From: Leptonema illini DSM 21528
GTDB lineage: Bacteria; Spirochaetota; Leptospiria; Leptospirales; Leptonemataceae
Length of the DNA: 64,000 bases
Direction of reading: 5' to 3'
Assembly: GCF_000243335.1 (NCBI RefSeq)
Contig: NZ_JH597773.1
Span: 2,721,684 to 2,785,683 of the forward strand
The notes beneath the pieces are model-generated. The model did no database searches and was not told where the DNA came from. It saw only the letters and a program-made list of their open reading frames with translations. A program made the translations under genes and the position numbers. The first letter of the stretch is position 1; every line of letters begins with the position of its first letter. This document shows positions 8,373-17,508 of the stretch, piece by piece.

Positions 8373-11300
8373 AATAGAGATGCTTGGGTTGGTCGCAGCT
8401 TGAATTGTTCGAGTAATTCTGGCTCATCGAGGTCGCATCGGTGGCATTCGTAGCCCCCCATGCGCTTGATTGAACAGCACTCCCGTCTGTCCAGTTCTGG
8501 CATCGTTCATCCAAGCTGTCCAGCTGTTCCCAATACCCGCTGCCAATAAACAATCCAGTCCAGGTTGTCTGGGTGCCTGCTCCTATCGGGTTGCTCAACA
8601 CACCAAACGGATAAATGCCAGCGGCATTCGTCTTCATGATCGGTTGATTGTCCGGCCTCACGTAAGTCACAAAGGGCTGCAAGCTCCAATCTCGACTCGA
8701 AAGTCGTGTCGGGTTTGCGCAGACAGTGCCGAATAAACATGGGAAGCGATTTGAATTATCCGCAAGCAGTGCCTTATATAGTTTCGAGTAATCTGGCCGC
8801 GTAGTATCTGCATTACAGATTGCATCCGCCCCGGCAATGCCGCCCAGATTTCCCGTATAAGCATCTACCGTCACAAAGATCTTCTTGTTCGGCTGCTGCA
8901 CCATCGCCTGGATTTCAGCCAGGCTTAGCGCTCGGTTGTACAGACGCACCTCGTCGATCCCACCGTTCATATAATAGCCATCAACTCGGCGACCTATATA
9001 GAGCAGTCCGGTGCCCGGCGTTATCGTGGTAAGCGTACCTGTGCTCGAAATTTCATTTCCGTCGACGTAAAAACGCGTCGTTCCGCCACTTATAGTCGCG
9101 GCGACATGGGTGTATACATTCACAGGCATTGAAAAAGGAACACTGATAGCGTCAGTGCTCCCATTGCCCCATAGATACAGCACCATATTGCCGGCGATAT
9201 TGTACAGTTCCAGAGAGAATCCTTTATCATCTGCGGTTTGCGTCGAAACAATCGTGAAAAAATCTCCAAAGCCCGGCAGCGTCGTGGGCTTAACCCAGGC
9301 CATCACCGTCATTGTGCCGCCGGGGTTGTGCACCGCGGAGTTCGGCGCAGACAGGAACTGGCTGCTTGCTCTCATAAAGCCGTACGCGCTGGCAGCAATA
9401 CCGAAGCGATCGGTTGCAGGTACAGCCCCTCCTCCCGATGCGGTGAGCGGCTGATCCCAGCCCGAGCTATCCCACCATTCATCATCGGTGCCGTCTGCGC
9501 TATCGAGGGCATACCGGGCAATCAGGCCTGTCGGAACCTGCGTCGCCAGATAGCGGATCTGGCGATCCGGGAGAGAGGCGTTATAGATGCGGACGCCGTC
9601 CATGGCTACACCTTGTGCTGGCCCCAGCGCCCAGGACGTATTCGTCCCTGCATAGAGATTACCATTTGCCGTATTCAATGCGCCTGCGGCAACGGTTCCG
9701 ATTGATTTTCCATTCAGAAATAAAGTAATGGTCGTTGAATTCGCCCTTAAACAGAGATGGCTCCATGTATAAAGCGGCAAACGTTGCCCGCTGGCTACAT
9801 AGGGATTTGAAGGCACGCCTGCATTGACACCGGTATCGAGGATGTTGATCCCAAATCCGTCCGCAAAGCTGCCATAGCTGAGAACGATCTGTGGCGCGGC
9901 AAGCGTATACGGCTGAATCCAGCCGCACATCGTCCGCTCAGATGCGCCGAGTGGAAGTCCGGTCGATGGCGAATTCAACGTACCGTTTACACCAAAGCTC
10001 ATCGCTCCGCTGCCGTCGCCGTCAACGCCTGTCGTCGTCGATGTTCCGCCGACCAGATTGATACCGCTTCGTGACGTATCTGCGTTGTAAGCGCCGCCGA
10101 TCACATCATACTTGCGCACCAGTCCGCCCGTATTAAAGCCCGTCGCCGATTCATAGCACTGCACCGGATCGCAGGAGCTTGCCGCCGTATAGGCCATTTC
10201 CTTGCCTCCCGTATCGGTGACGGCGCTATTGCGAATGCGAATCTTATACGTCGCCTCGTACCACATATAGGCCGCATTCGGCGTCACGGTGAGCACGTTG
10301 TTGCTTACGCTTAACGATACGGGCAAACAGCTCGTAAAGTTGTTGTTAACGGGGATCACCGATGCGCCGCCGGCGTTGACCATTGAGATCTGGATGGCCT
10401 GCGAAGCGCATGACGTCGAAGAGTTGCTCGATACGGGCAGGTTGATGTTCTTATTAAAAGTAATCGTAAAGGGACCGGTTCCTTTATCAAATTCGAGCGT
10501 ACCTGCATCGGCGTTCACCGAGGTCGAGGTAATCATGGGCGTACAGTCAAGGGCAAGAGCGACGCTTGTCGCGCCCATCGTTCCACTGGAAGCGGTTACC
10601 CAGGAGCAAGATTGATTCGGCGGCGTCGGAGTATTGAAGTTATAGCTCTGTCCGTTACCGACAAAGAACGAATACACACCGTTCCCGTTCACCGTCGTCG
10701 CCGGGTACGCTCCCGCTCCGTCAGGATCAAGCGTGAAGTTGCTCGCAGGTGAAACACCAAATCCCGTCACCGTAACGTTGATGGCCGCCGCCGGGGAGCA
10801 ACTGATCGATACGCCTGTGACGTTCGCCCCCTGCATCGTTCCGTTTCCACTGACGGCGCAGAAAAGCGTATTGCCCGCAGCCTGAATCGGATTGGTCACA
10901 ACGGCGACGTTATACGTCGATCCGCTGTTTACCGCATACAGGGCCGGGAATGAGAATGTCGTCGTCGATCCGCTGGAAGGAGCGGCGATCGTCTGATTGC
11001 TTGCCGGATCGCCGTTCAGTTGAACTACCATATCCTGCGAATAGCTGCCGGCCGTATAACCAGTAATCGTGCCCGAAACCGTGAAGCTGTTTGTCGTACA
11101 GGTAATCTCAACGCCAGTGATGTCTCCGGCGAGGTTCATGGATCCGCCGGTGATCTGATTGTTCCACACAAGCCCCATTGCATCTGTCGCACCGCTTGAG
11201 CCGATAGCACCGCCCGTTGTTCCTGCGTCGGTAAAGGCGCAGGTCTGCCAGGGATTCGTAGGGTTCAGGATACGGAGGTTATATGACGTTCCATAAGGAA

Positions 11301-12402
11301 TGCCCGTCGAAGAGAAGGTCGCCCCGCTTACATTGATCGTTTGCGAGGCGCCACCCGTAACAGCAATACGCAGATTGCTACCCGCCAGGCCTATCACATT
11401 GCCCTTAATAAAATATGAATTCGGAGCGCAGTTCACAGGAACGCTGATATCGGCCGACGTTACGGTGCCTGTCGGCATGCCGATCGTACAGCTATGTCCG
11501 GTCGGCTGTGTTTGAATACCAACAGTGAAGGTATCGCCACTGCGAATTTTTGTGGCGAAGGGCGCAGAAACTCCGGTCGTCGTGATATTCAGGGTTTCCG
11601 TACCCGCCATCGTCGCCGGGTAAGCAGGCGGGCCGGCCTCTGCCGGATAGGTGGGGTAAGCACTTGTAAGAACGAGAGTACCGCTTGCAAGGCCCGTTAC
11701 GTTAGCCCGTATGTTGTATCGATTGGTAACGCAAGAGGCCGAGATGCCGGGCACGACTCCAGGATACGATCCGCCATAAGTACCCGTTCCTCCTGTAACG
11801 TTACATGTTTGGTACGGATTGATCGGGTGGCTGCTCACTGTCACCGAATATCCTGGAGAGGTAGCCACAAGTGGAGTGCGGAAGGCAAAGTCCGTACTCC
11901 CGGATATCGGCCCGTTAATGGTCAGCGGGTCACCGCCATTGTTCAACAGAACAAGCCCCGTCCCCAGCAAACCGGCGGCTGGCACGGTCACTTTTACCGT
12001 TGCCGCATCGGCACAATTGACGTTAATACCCGAAACGTCGCCATTGCCAATCATCCCGCTTCCACCAACAACTTCGCAGAGCTGCGAGCCGCTACCATCC
12101 CGGGGGTGGGTCGTAATGACAACGTTGTAGCTGGAATCTGTGCGCAGACGAACAGGGAACATGAAATCGCTGGCTGGCGCGTTCAGTGTAACAGTATCAC
12201 TATTGTTGGCAAGTACGAGTCCATTTAGAGTCAACCCGTTGACAACGCCCGAAACCGAATAAAGCGGGGGATTGATCGCGTCAAAAAGAAAGAATTCCGG
12301 AAGCTGGTCGATCAGATTCTTGCTGCATGAGGCGGCGAAGAGAAGCGGCAGCGCCAGCAGGCTCTGTAGAACGGCATTCTGAATGCTCCTTTTACTTCTC
12401 AT
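8359..12402 (-). CDS. Large modular surface lipoprotein: six Cys-ended repeats, Ig-like domain, two LamG-like domains, DUF1554
   Basis: A 1347-aa predicted lipoprotein. The signal peptide (MRSKRSIQNAVLQSLL...) ends in LLFAASC. Six modules of roughly 75-110 residues follow, each with a 'G(L/V)..G.LVL..NG' start, 'Y.V.V.T.P' in the middle and a C-terminal 'VS(V/I).C' cysteine. Next come a Big_5-like domain (GTGPFTITFNKNIN), two concanavalin/LamG-like domains (TMCGWIQP, TMTVMAWVKP with HVAATI and GGIDEVRLYNRAL) and a C-terminal DUF1554 domain from IFVTVDAYTGNLGG to HLYCVEQ. Such proteins are likely adhesins or matrix-binding proteins. I start at ATG 12402 because GGAAG lies eight bases upstream and the signal peptide begins there; the frame extends 26 codons further. 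Confidence 0.85.
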   Translation of the reverse strand: MRSKRSIQNAVLQSLLALPLLFAASCSKNLIDQLPEFFLFDAINPPLYSVSGVVNGLTLNGLVLANNSDTVTLNAPASDFMFPVRLRTDSSYNVVITTHPRDGSGSQLCEVVGGSGMIGNGDVSGINVNCADAATVKVTVPAAGLLGTGLVLLNNGGDPLTINGPISGSTDFAFRTPLVATSPGYSVTVSSHPINPYQTCNVTGGTGTYGGSYPGVVPGISASCVTNRYNIRANVTGLASGTLVLTSAYPTYPAEAGPPAYPATMAGTETLNITTTGVSAPFATKIRSGDTFTVGIQTQPTGHSCTIGMPTGTVTSADISVPVNCAPNSYFIKGNVIGLAGSNLRIAVTGGASQTINVSGATFSSTGIPYGTSYNLRILNPTNPWQTCAFTDAGTTGGAIGSSGATDAMGLVWNNQITGGSMNLAGDITGVEITCTTNSFTVSGTITGYTAGSYSQDMVVQLNGDPASNQTIAAPSSGSTTTFSFPALYAVNSGSTYNVAVVTNPIQAAGNTLFCAVSGNGTMQGANVTGVSISCSPAAAINVTVTGFGVSPASNFTLDPDGAGAYPATTVNGNGVYSFFVGNGQSYNFNTPTPPNQSCSWVTASSGTMGATSVALALDCTPMITSTSVNADAGTLEFDKGTGPFTITFNKNINLPVSSNSSTSCASQAIQISMVNAGGASVIPVNNNFTSCLPVSLSVSNNVLTVTPNAAYMWYEATYKIRIRNSAVTDTGGKEMAYTAASSCDPVQCYESATGFNTGGLVRKYDVIGGAYNADTSRSGINLVGGTSTTTGVDGDGSGAMSFGVNGTLNSPSTGLPLGASERTMCGWIQPYTLAAPQIVLSYGSFADGFGINILDTGVNAGVPSNPYVASGQRLPLYTWSHLCLRANSTTITLFLNGKSIGTVAAGALNTANGNLYAGTNTSWALGPAQGVAMDGVRIYNASLPDRQIRYLATQVPTGLIARYALDSADGTDDEWWDSSGWDQPLTASGGGAVPATDRFGIAASAYGFMRASSQFLSAPNSAVHNPGGTMTVMAWVKPTTLPGFGDFFTIVSTQTADDKGFSLELYNIAGNMVLYLWGNGSTDAISVPFSMPVNVYTHVAATISGGTTRFYVDGNEISSTGTLTTITPGTGLLYIGRRVDGYYMNGGIDEVRLYNRALSLAEIQAMVQQPNKKIFVTVDAYTGNLGGIAGADAICNADTTRPDYSKLYKALLADNSNRFPCLFGTVCANPTRLSSRDWSLQPFVTYVRPDNQPIMKTNAAGIYPFGVLSNPIGAGTQTTWTGLFIGSGYWEQLDSLDERCQNWTDGSAVQSSAWGATNATDATSMSQNYSNNSSCDQPKHLYCVEQ

Positions 12403-12645
12403 AGGTGCAACTTCCGATATTATTGGTTGACAAATCGCGCCACTGGCTCCAGCCAACTCAAAAAACAAGAGTAGCCGCATTTTTTTTCAAAAAGCTTGCA
12501 GAAAATTCAAGAGACTGAACAGAAAACGAAAGAGTAAACAATCCCCAAAGAAGGCTTGTCCGTACAACTATCTCAACACCTGGTCGTTAATGAGACGGTT
12601 ATACAGGCAGGTAAGGCGGGGTGGACCGTATCCAAGACGGTTCGG

Positions 12646-14079
12646 TTAGATATGTATAGCCTGTCCGATCGCCTCAGCCGCTGCCTCCATGATGCCCTCA
12701 GATAAAGTCGGATGAGCATGGATTGTGCGAGCAAGCGTATCGGCCAGCAGCTCGCCTTCGGCGGCTACAACGACCTCGCTCAGCATCTCGGTCGCATGCG
12801 ATCCGATGATGTGGATGCCGAGCAGGCGATGATAGGCCTTATCGACGACGACCTTGACGAACCCTTCGCTTTCGCCCGACGCCCGTGCCCGACCCAGCGC
12901 CCGGAACGGAAAACGTCCGACGAGCACGTCATAGCCTCTTTCCTTCGCTTTCTTCTCAGTTAACCCGGCCGAGGCGACCTCGGGATGGCAGTAGGTACAC
13001 GACGGAATCCAATCGTATTTCATGGGCTCGTACTCGATCTCGGGGCCCGTTTTGATGACGCCGCTTTCGCGCAGAGAAAGATATACGGCCTCGGCGGCAT
13101 GAATCGCCTCATGTGAGGCGACGTGAGCGAGCGCCGGACCCGGGATGCAGTCACCGATCGCATAGATCGTCGGATTGCTCGACTGAAACGACCGATTCAC
13201 ACGAATGCGATCGCGATCAAGATCGACGTGCACGGCCTCAAGATTCAGCCGATCGGTATTAGCCGTGACTCCGGCGGCAAGAAGAAGGCGATCAAAGCTT
13301 TCGCGTCGCTCTTCGCCGGCCTGATCGGTGAAGACGACGTCGATGCCGCCTTCATGCGACGATGTCTGGCTGATGCGCGCCCCGGTATGGATAACGATGC
13401 CGCGGTCCCGGAATGTCTTTGTCAGCAGGGCGCTGATCTCTTCGTCTTCGATGGGCAGGATGGTCGGCAGGGCTTCAAGGATGGTCACCTCACTTCCCAT
13501 CGAACGATAGAAGTCGGCGTATTCGATGCCGATCGCTCCGGCGCCGACGATGCAGAGGCGAGCCGGCCGCTCTTCAAGCAGCATGGCTTTTCTATAAGAA
13601 AGAATCCGATTCTCATCGATCTCGATGCCCGGAAGGCTTCGCGCTCGCGCGCCGACGGCGATGATAAAGCGACGGGCCTCGACGGTTTGATCGCCCTCCC
13701 CCTCGCGCGAAACGGAAATATGAGTCGAATCGATGAAGTTCGCATGTCCGCGGATAACGTCTATATTATTCTTGCGCATGAGATAGTCGACGCCCTTCGA
13801 CATCTGATCAGCGACGCCTCTCGATCGCTGTATAATGGCGCCGAAATCGGCCTCCGCTCCCTGCACGCGAATGCCCGCCCGATCGGCAAAGCGGATCTTC
13901 TCGAACAGATGGGCGCTTTCAAGAAGGGCCTTCGTCGGAATACATCCCCAGTTCAGACAGACGCCGCCCAGGTTCTCGCGTTCCACAACGGCCGTCTTCA
14001 GGCCAAGCCTTGCTCCGCGAATCGCGGCAACATAACCGCCCGGACCTGCTCCGATAACGACAAGATCGTATTTCGACAT
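12646..14079 (-). CDS. lpdA: Dihydrolipoyl dehydrogenase (E3)
   Basis: A 477-aa FAD-dependent disulfide oxidoreductase that reoxidises dihydrolipoamide in 2-oxoacid dehydrogenase or glycine-cleavage complexes using NAD+. The FAD-binding motif VVIGAGPGGYVAA starts at residue 6, the redox disulfide is in GGVCLNWGCIPTKAL, the NAD-binding motif is CIVGAGAIGIEYA and the catalytic His-Glu pair is in the C-terminal HAHPTLSEG. Length is normal for the family. ATG 14079 is preceded by GGAGG and begins the family N-terminus; the frame upstream (to 14250) is not homologous. No E1 or E2 gene adjoins it. Confidence 0.95.
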   Translation of the reverse strand: MSKYDLVVIGAGPGGYVAAIRGARLGLKTAVVERENLGGVCLNWGCIPTKALLESAHLFEKIRFADRAGIRVQGAEADFGAIIQRSRGVADQMSKGVDYLMRKNNIDVIRGHANFIDSTHISVSREGEGDQTVEARRFIIAVGARARSLPGIEIDENRILSYRKAMLLEERPARLCIVGAGAIGIEYADFYRSMGSEVTILEALPTILPIEDEEISALLTKTFRDRGIVIHTGARISQTSSHEGGIDVVFTDQAGEERRESFDRLLLAAGVTANTDRLNLEAVHVDLDRDRIRVNRSFQSSNPTIYAIGDCIPGPALAHVASHEAIHAAEAVYLSLRESGVIKTGPEIEYEPMKYDWIPSCTYCHPEVASAGLTEKKAKERGYDVLVGRFPFRALGRARASGESEGFVKVVVDKAYHRLLGIHIIGSHATEMLSEVVVAAEGELLADTLARTIHAHPTLSEGIMEAAAEAIGQAIHI

Positions 14080-14397
14080 GCTTTCCTCCGACGATAGAAC
14101 CGGTTCCAAAACCCACGAGCGGTCTCCGGGCCGGTTCTTACAGATAGTATAGAAAATTGAGGATTGCCCGTCGGCGTAAATCCATTTTTTCAATCTGTTG
14201 CAGAAAAAATACATGTAGCATCTTTCATACAGACTACATACAGCCTGCATACGGCCAGAAGCGATCCGACAGTCAGGGCGGGCGCTGTAGACCGATGCGC
14301 GATTCAGCCGGTGCTCCGGGAGAACTGTGCTTTTACGCTTTTTCTTCGTCCGGTATTTTTTTTGAGTACAATCGATTCAAACGCTACCTACACAGGT
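14080..14397. promoter_or_regulatory. Divergent intergenic region
   Basis: A 318-base gap between the divergent lpdA and SpoIIE-phosphatase genes, expected to carry both promoters. It contains A/T-rich runs near 14185-14245 and 14335-14365 but I see no convincing -35/-10 pair, repeat or gene. Open frames crossing it are in-frame upstream extensions of the two flanking genes. Confidence 0.3.
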
Positions 14398-16584
14398 ATG
14401 CGATGGCTTATACCTGTGCTCCTCCTGACGGCCCCTCTTCAAGCGCAGAGCCTTGAAGGCTTGTGGCAATTTTCTTCGGATGGTCGGGCCTGGCAGTCGG
14501 TCAGGGTGCCGTCGAACCTGCATGGCCTCGTCGCCCCGAAAGAACGCCTGATCCTTCGACGCACGCTTAGCGTCGATACCGACGTAACAGGATGGCGCAC
14601 GGGCATCGTTTCTGATGCGGCTCGCTTTTTCGCAAACGGTGTGGCGCTTAACGACCCCTCATCGCCGCCCACGTCGTATGATCGCAATCATATCTTGCGC
14701 ATCGAGCCCGACGGCAGAAGGCTTGAGCTACGGATCGAGTTTCAACCATACTTCTCGCACGAATACGGCCTTCTGCGCGGAGATCCCGCCGTCGGCAACA
14801 TCGAAGAGTTGCGCGACAGTTACACCATCGAACAGCTGCTTGTTCTACTGCTTCCTTTCGTGTTTATGCTCTTATCGTTCTATTATGCAGCGGCCTTCCT
14901 GCTTTTTCGAAGCGAGCGATCCGCCATCCCGCTTGCTCTCTTTCTCATGATACTTTCCATCTACCTTCTGCAACGCAGCGATCTCAAATACTCTTTACAC
15001 GTCGATCTTCTACAACTGAAGCGCATTGAATATGTTTCGCTGATGCTGCTCCTGCCGACTCTTCTTCTCTTCTTTCATTTTCTTTTCAGGCGCCGCTGCG
15101 ATCTGCGTCTGCGGTTTCGCAGGGCGATTCGCCGTATAACCTCTTTTATGGCCATCATATGCTCGGCCGCTCTCGTCGCTGCGGCCTTCTGGATTCTTTT
15201 TGAAGACGACATCCGCCTGTGGGATCGCTTCAATTCGCAGATCGTGCAGCCTGTGATCTGGCCGCTGCTTTTTCTTGTGATGGCGGTGCGGCTGATCGAG
15301 AACTGGCGCATCGGACGTCCGCTTATCATCGGCATCCTCATCGCTCTTACCGGAACGCTGCTCGATATAGCGAACCATCAGGAATGGATCAACACGCCAC
15401 CGGCGGCGCCCGTTTCTCTGCTGGCCTTCGTCGGTGGGCTCGCTCTTTCGCAGGTCGAAAAATCGGTGCAGACTCGCAGAGAGCTTTCGCAGCTCAACGC
15501 CGACCTGGAGCGTCGCGTCGATCATCGTACGCGAGAGTATAAGAGAAGCCTTGCAGAGATCCGTACGTTAAAAGAACAGCAGGACGGAGATTATTATCTC
15601 ACGTCTCTTGTGCTGCGACCGTTAAGCTGTCGCAATATGACGGGCGGGAACAGCCGTATGACATGGTCTTCGTTCACAAAACAGAAAAAGAGCTTCGCCT
15701 TTCGACACAACAGATCCGAGCTGGGCGGCGATATCAATATCGTCGAAACGGTGCGCCTTCGCGGACGCGAATACGTTGCCTTCTTGAATGCCGATGCGAT
15801 GGGCAAGTCCATTCAGGGAGCGGGCGGCGCCGTCGTCATCGGCACCGTTCTTGGAGCGAGTCTGAGCCGCACAAAACGCCTGCCCGAGCTCTCTGCGTTA
15901 TACCCCGAGGAGTGGCTGCGCAGATGCTACGAAGATCTGCAGAACGTCTTCTATTCGTTTAACGGCTCAATGATGGCATCGGCCGTACTGGGGCTCATCG
16001 ATACGACGGCCGGATGCCTGTACCACTGGAACGCCGAGCATCCGCCTCTTGTTCTTGTTCGCGCCGGCACCGCCGACTATATTCATCCGTCTGGGATGCT
16101 CTATCGTCTTGGAGCCCCTCTGCCCGAACAGGAGCTGCGCGTGCACGTGTGTTCGCTTCGGCCGGGCGATGTGCTGTATGCAGGTACGGATGGGCGAGAC
16201 GATCTTTCTATAGACGGTCGTATAGAATCTGATAGCGGTCGCTTTCTTCAAATCGTTACCGAACACGAAAACAGCAAGGCCGAGCTTTCGGCTCTGGTCG
16301 AACGCCTCGAAACGTTCGGCGCTCTCAGCGATGATCTTGCGCTTCTGCGTTTTGCCTTCACGGGCAAACAGCGCAGCCTTCCGGGAGTTCTGCGCCGGCA
16401 AGCGGCAACGCTGCTGCGTGAAAGACGCTGGAAGGAATCGCTGCCGACGCTCGAAAGCTATATCGAGCTGAACCCATCGGATGAACGATCGTTGCGAGTA
16501 GGCGTGCGCGTCGCCCGTCGCCTCGGACATCCGCTTGCCGAACGCTGGCATCGACGTCTGCGGCTGCGAGATTCGACGTCGTGA
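14398..16584 (+). CDS. 7TM sensor with SpoIIE-type PP2C phosphatase domain
   Basis: A 728-aa membrane signalling protein. It has a signal peptide (MRWLIPVLLLTAPLQAQS), an extracytoplasmic beta-rich sensor of the 7TMR-DISM type to about residue 150, a block of about seven hydrophobic helices (about 150-370), a coiled-coil linker (LSQLNADLERRVDHRTREYKR) and a SpoIIE/PP2C phosphatase domain. Metal-site motifs remain: ELGGD, NADAMGKS, GTDGRDDL and SDDLALL. Such enzymes dephosphorylate anti-sigma-factor antagonists or similar partners. The last 60 residues look like a helical repeat tail. ATG 14398 was chosen over a 78-codon longer frame because it begins the signal peptide. No partner gene is visible nearby. 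Confidence 0.85.
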   Translation: MRWLIPVLLLTAPLQAQSLEGLWQFSSDGRAWQSVRVPSNLHGLVAPKERLILRRTLSVDTDVTGWRTGIVSDAARFFANGVALNDPSSPPTSYDRNHILRIEPDGRRLELRIEFQPYFSHEYGLLRGDPAVGNIEELRDSYTIEQLLVLLLPFVFMLLSFYYAAAFLLFRSERSAIPLALFLMILSIYLLQRSDLKYSLHVDLLQLKRIEYVSLMLLLPTLLLFFHFLFRRRCDLRLRFRRAIRRITSFMAIICSAALVAAAFWILFEDDIRLWDRFNSQIVQPVIWPLLFLVMAVRLIENWRIGRPLIIGILIALTGTLLDIANHQEWINTPPAAPVSLLAFVGGLALSQVEKSVQTRRELSQLNADLERRVDHRTREYKRSLAEIRTLKEQQDGDYYLTSLVLRPLSCRNMTGGNSRMTWSSFTKQKKSFAFRHNRSELGGDINIVETVRLRGREYVAFLNADAMGKSIQGAGGAVVIGTVLGASLSRTKRLPELSALYPEEWLRRCYEDLQNVFYSFNGSMMASAVLGLIDTTAGCLYHWNAEHPPLVLVRAGTADYIHPSGMLYRLGAPLPEQELRVHVCSLRPGDVLYAGTDGRDDLSIDGRIESDSGRFLQIVTEHENSKAELSALVERLETFGALSDDLALLRFAFTGKQRSLPGVLRRQAATLLRERRWKESLPTLESYIELNPSDERSLRVGVRVARRLGHPLAERWHRRLRLRDSTS

Positions 16585-16626
16585 AAAGGAATGACGTCCT
16601 GATAAGCGACTTTTCTTCTGTACTTT

Positions 16627-17508
16627 ATGGACGCATTCATTGGATGGTGGCAGGAACTGCCCACGCATATGGATCCGGTGCTTTTCTCGATCGGCTCCTT
16701 TGAACTGAAGTATTACGGATTGATGTATCTCGTCGCCTTTGTGCTGACCTATGTGCTCGCTCTCTATCGCACGAGAACGGAGTCGCGCTTCCCCTACAAT
16801 TCGGATTTTCTGCAATCCTTCCTTACCTATCAGGTGCTCGGCGTCATTATCGGCGGTCGCGTCGGCTATGTAATTTTTTACAATCTGCCGTATTACCTCT
16901 CGCACCCTCTTGAGGCCTTTCTTCCGATCGCGATGGGCCCCGGCGGTATCGAGTTTCGCGGATTCGCCGGCATGTCGTACCACGGCGGCCTTCTGGGCGT
17001 TATTGTGGCCGGGTATCTCTTTACGAGAAAGTACAAGGTCTCGTTCGGAAACCTTGCCGACCTCTTCGCTCCGGTCGTACCGCTCGGTTATACATTCGGT
17101 CGTCTGGGGAACTTCATCAACGGAGAACTCTGGGGCCGCACGACGGAATCGGCGATCGGCATGATCTTTCCTGACGCTCCGGGCCTTGATCTGCGTCATG
17201 CCTCGCAGCTTTACGAAGGATTCTTCGAAGGCATCGTGCTCTTTTTGATTCTCTGGTCGATTCGACGTCGGGCCTTCCCCGAAGGTTCTATGATGCCGTT
17301 CTATATCTTCGGTTACGGCTTCTTTCGCTTCTTCATCGAGTTCTACAGAGAGCCCGACGAGCATCTGGGCTTCGTCCTTTTTTCATTGTCGATGGGGCAG
17401 CTGCTCTGTATTGCCATGATGATCGCAGCGATAGCCATCTTCATCTGGATGAAAAAGAACAATCCGATTCCCGATATCGCTCCGGTGAAGGCCGACAGGA
17501 AGAAGTAA
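16627..17508 (+). CDS. lgt: Prolipoprotein diacylglyceryl transferase
   Basis: A 293-aa polytopic inner-membrane enzyme that transfers diacylglycerol from phosphatidylglycerol to the lipobox cysteine of prolipoproteins, the first step of lipoprotein maturation. The family signature is present as GRLGNFINGELWGR, with the conserved MSYHGGLLG segment and the C-terminal GYGFFRFFIEFYREPDEHLG. About seven membrane helices are predicted by eye. The product is needed for the many lipoproteins in this window. The next gene starts immediately after the stop (TAA-ATG). Confidence 0.96.
   Translation: MDAFIGWWQELPTHMDPVLFSIGSFELKYYGLMYLVAFVLTYVLALYRTRTESRFPYNSDFLQSFLTYQVLGVIIGGRVGYVIFYNLPYYLSHPLEAFLPIAMGPGGIEFRGFAGMSYHGGLLGVIVAGYLFTRKYKVSFGNLADLFAPVVPLGYTFGRLGNFINGELWGRTTESAIGMIFPDAPGLDLRHASQLYEGFFEGIVLFLILWSIRRRAFPEGSMMPFYIFGYGFFRFFIEFYREPDEHLGFVLFSLSMGQLLCIAMMIAAIAIFIWMKKNNPIPDIAPVKADRKK

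Noticed and set aside
11494-12228. 244-aa plus-strand frame inside the large lipoprotein gene
   Set aside because: Composition and lack of motifs show it is a shadow of the repeat-rich gene.
13123-14097. 324-aa plus-strand frame inside lpdA
   Set aside because: Shadow of a strongly supported dihydrolipoyl dehydrogenase on the other strand.
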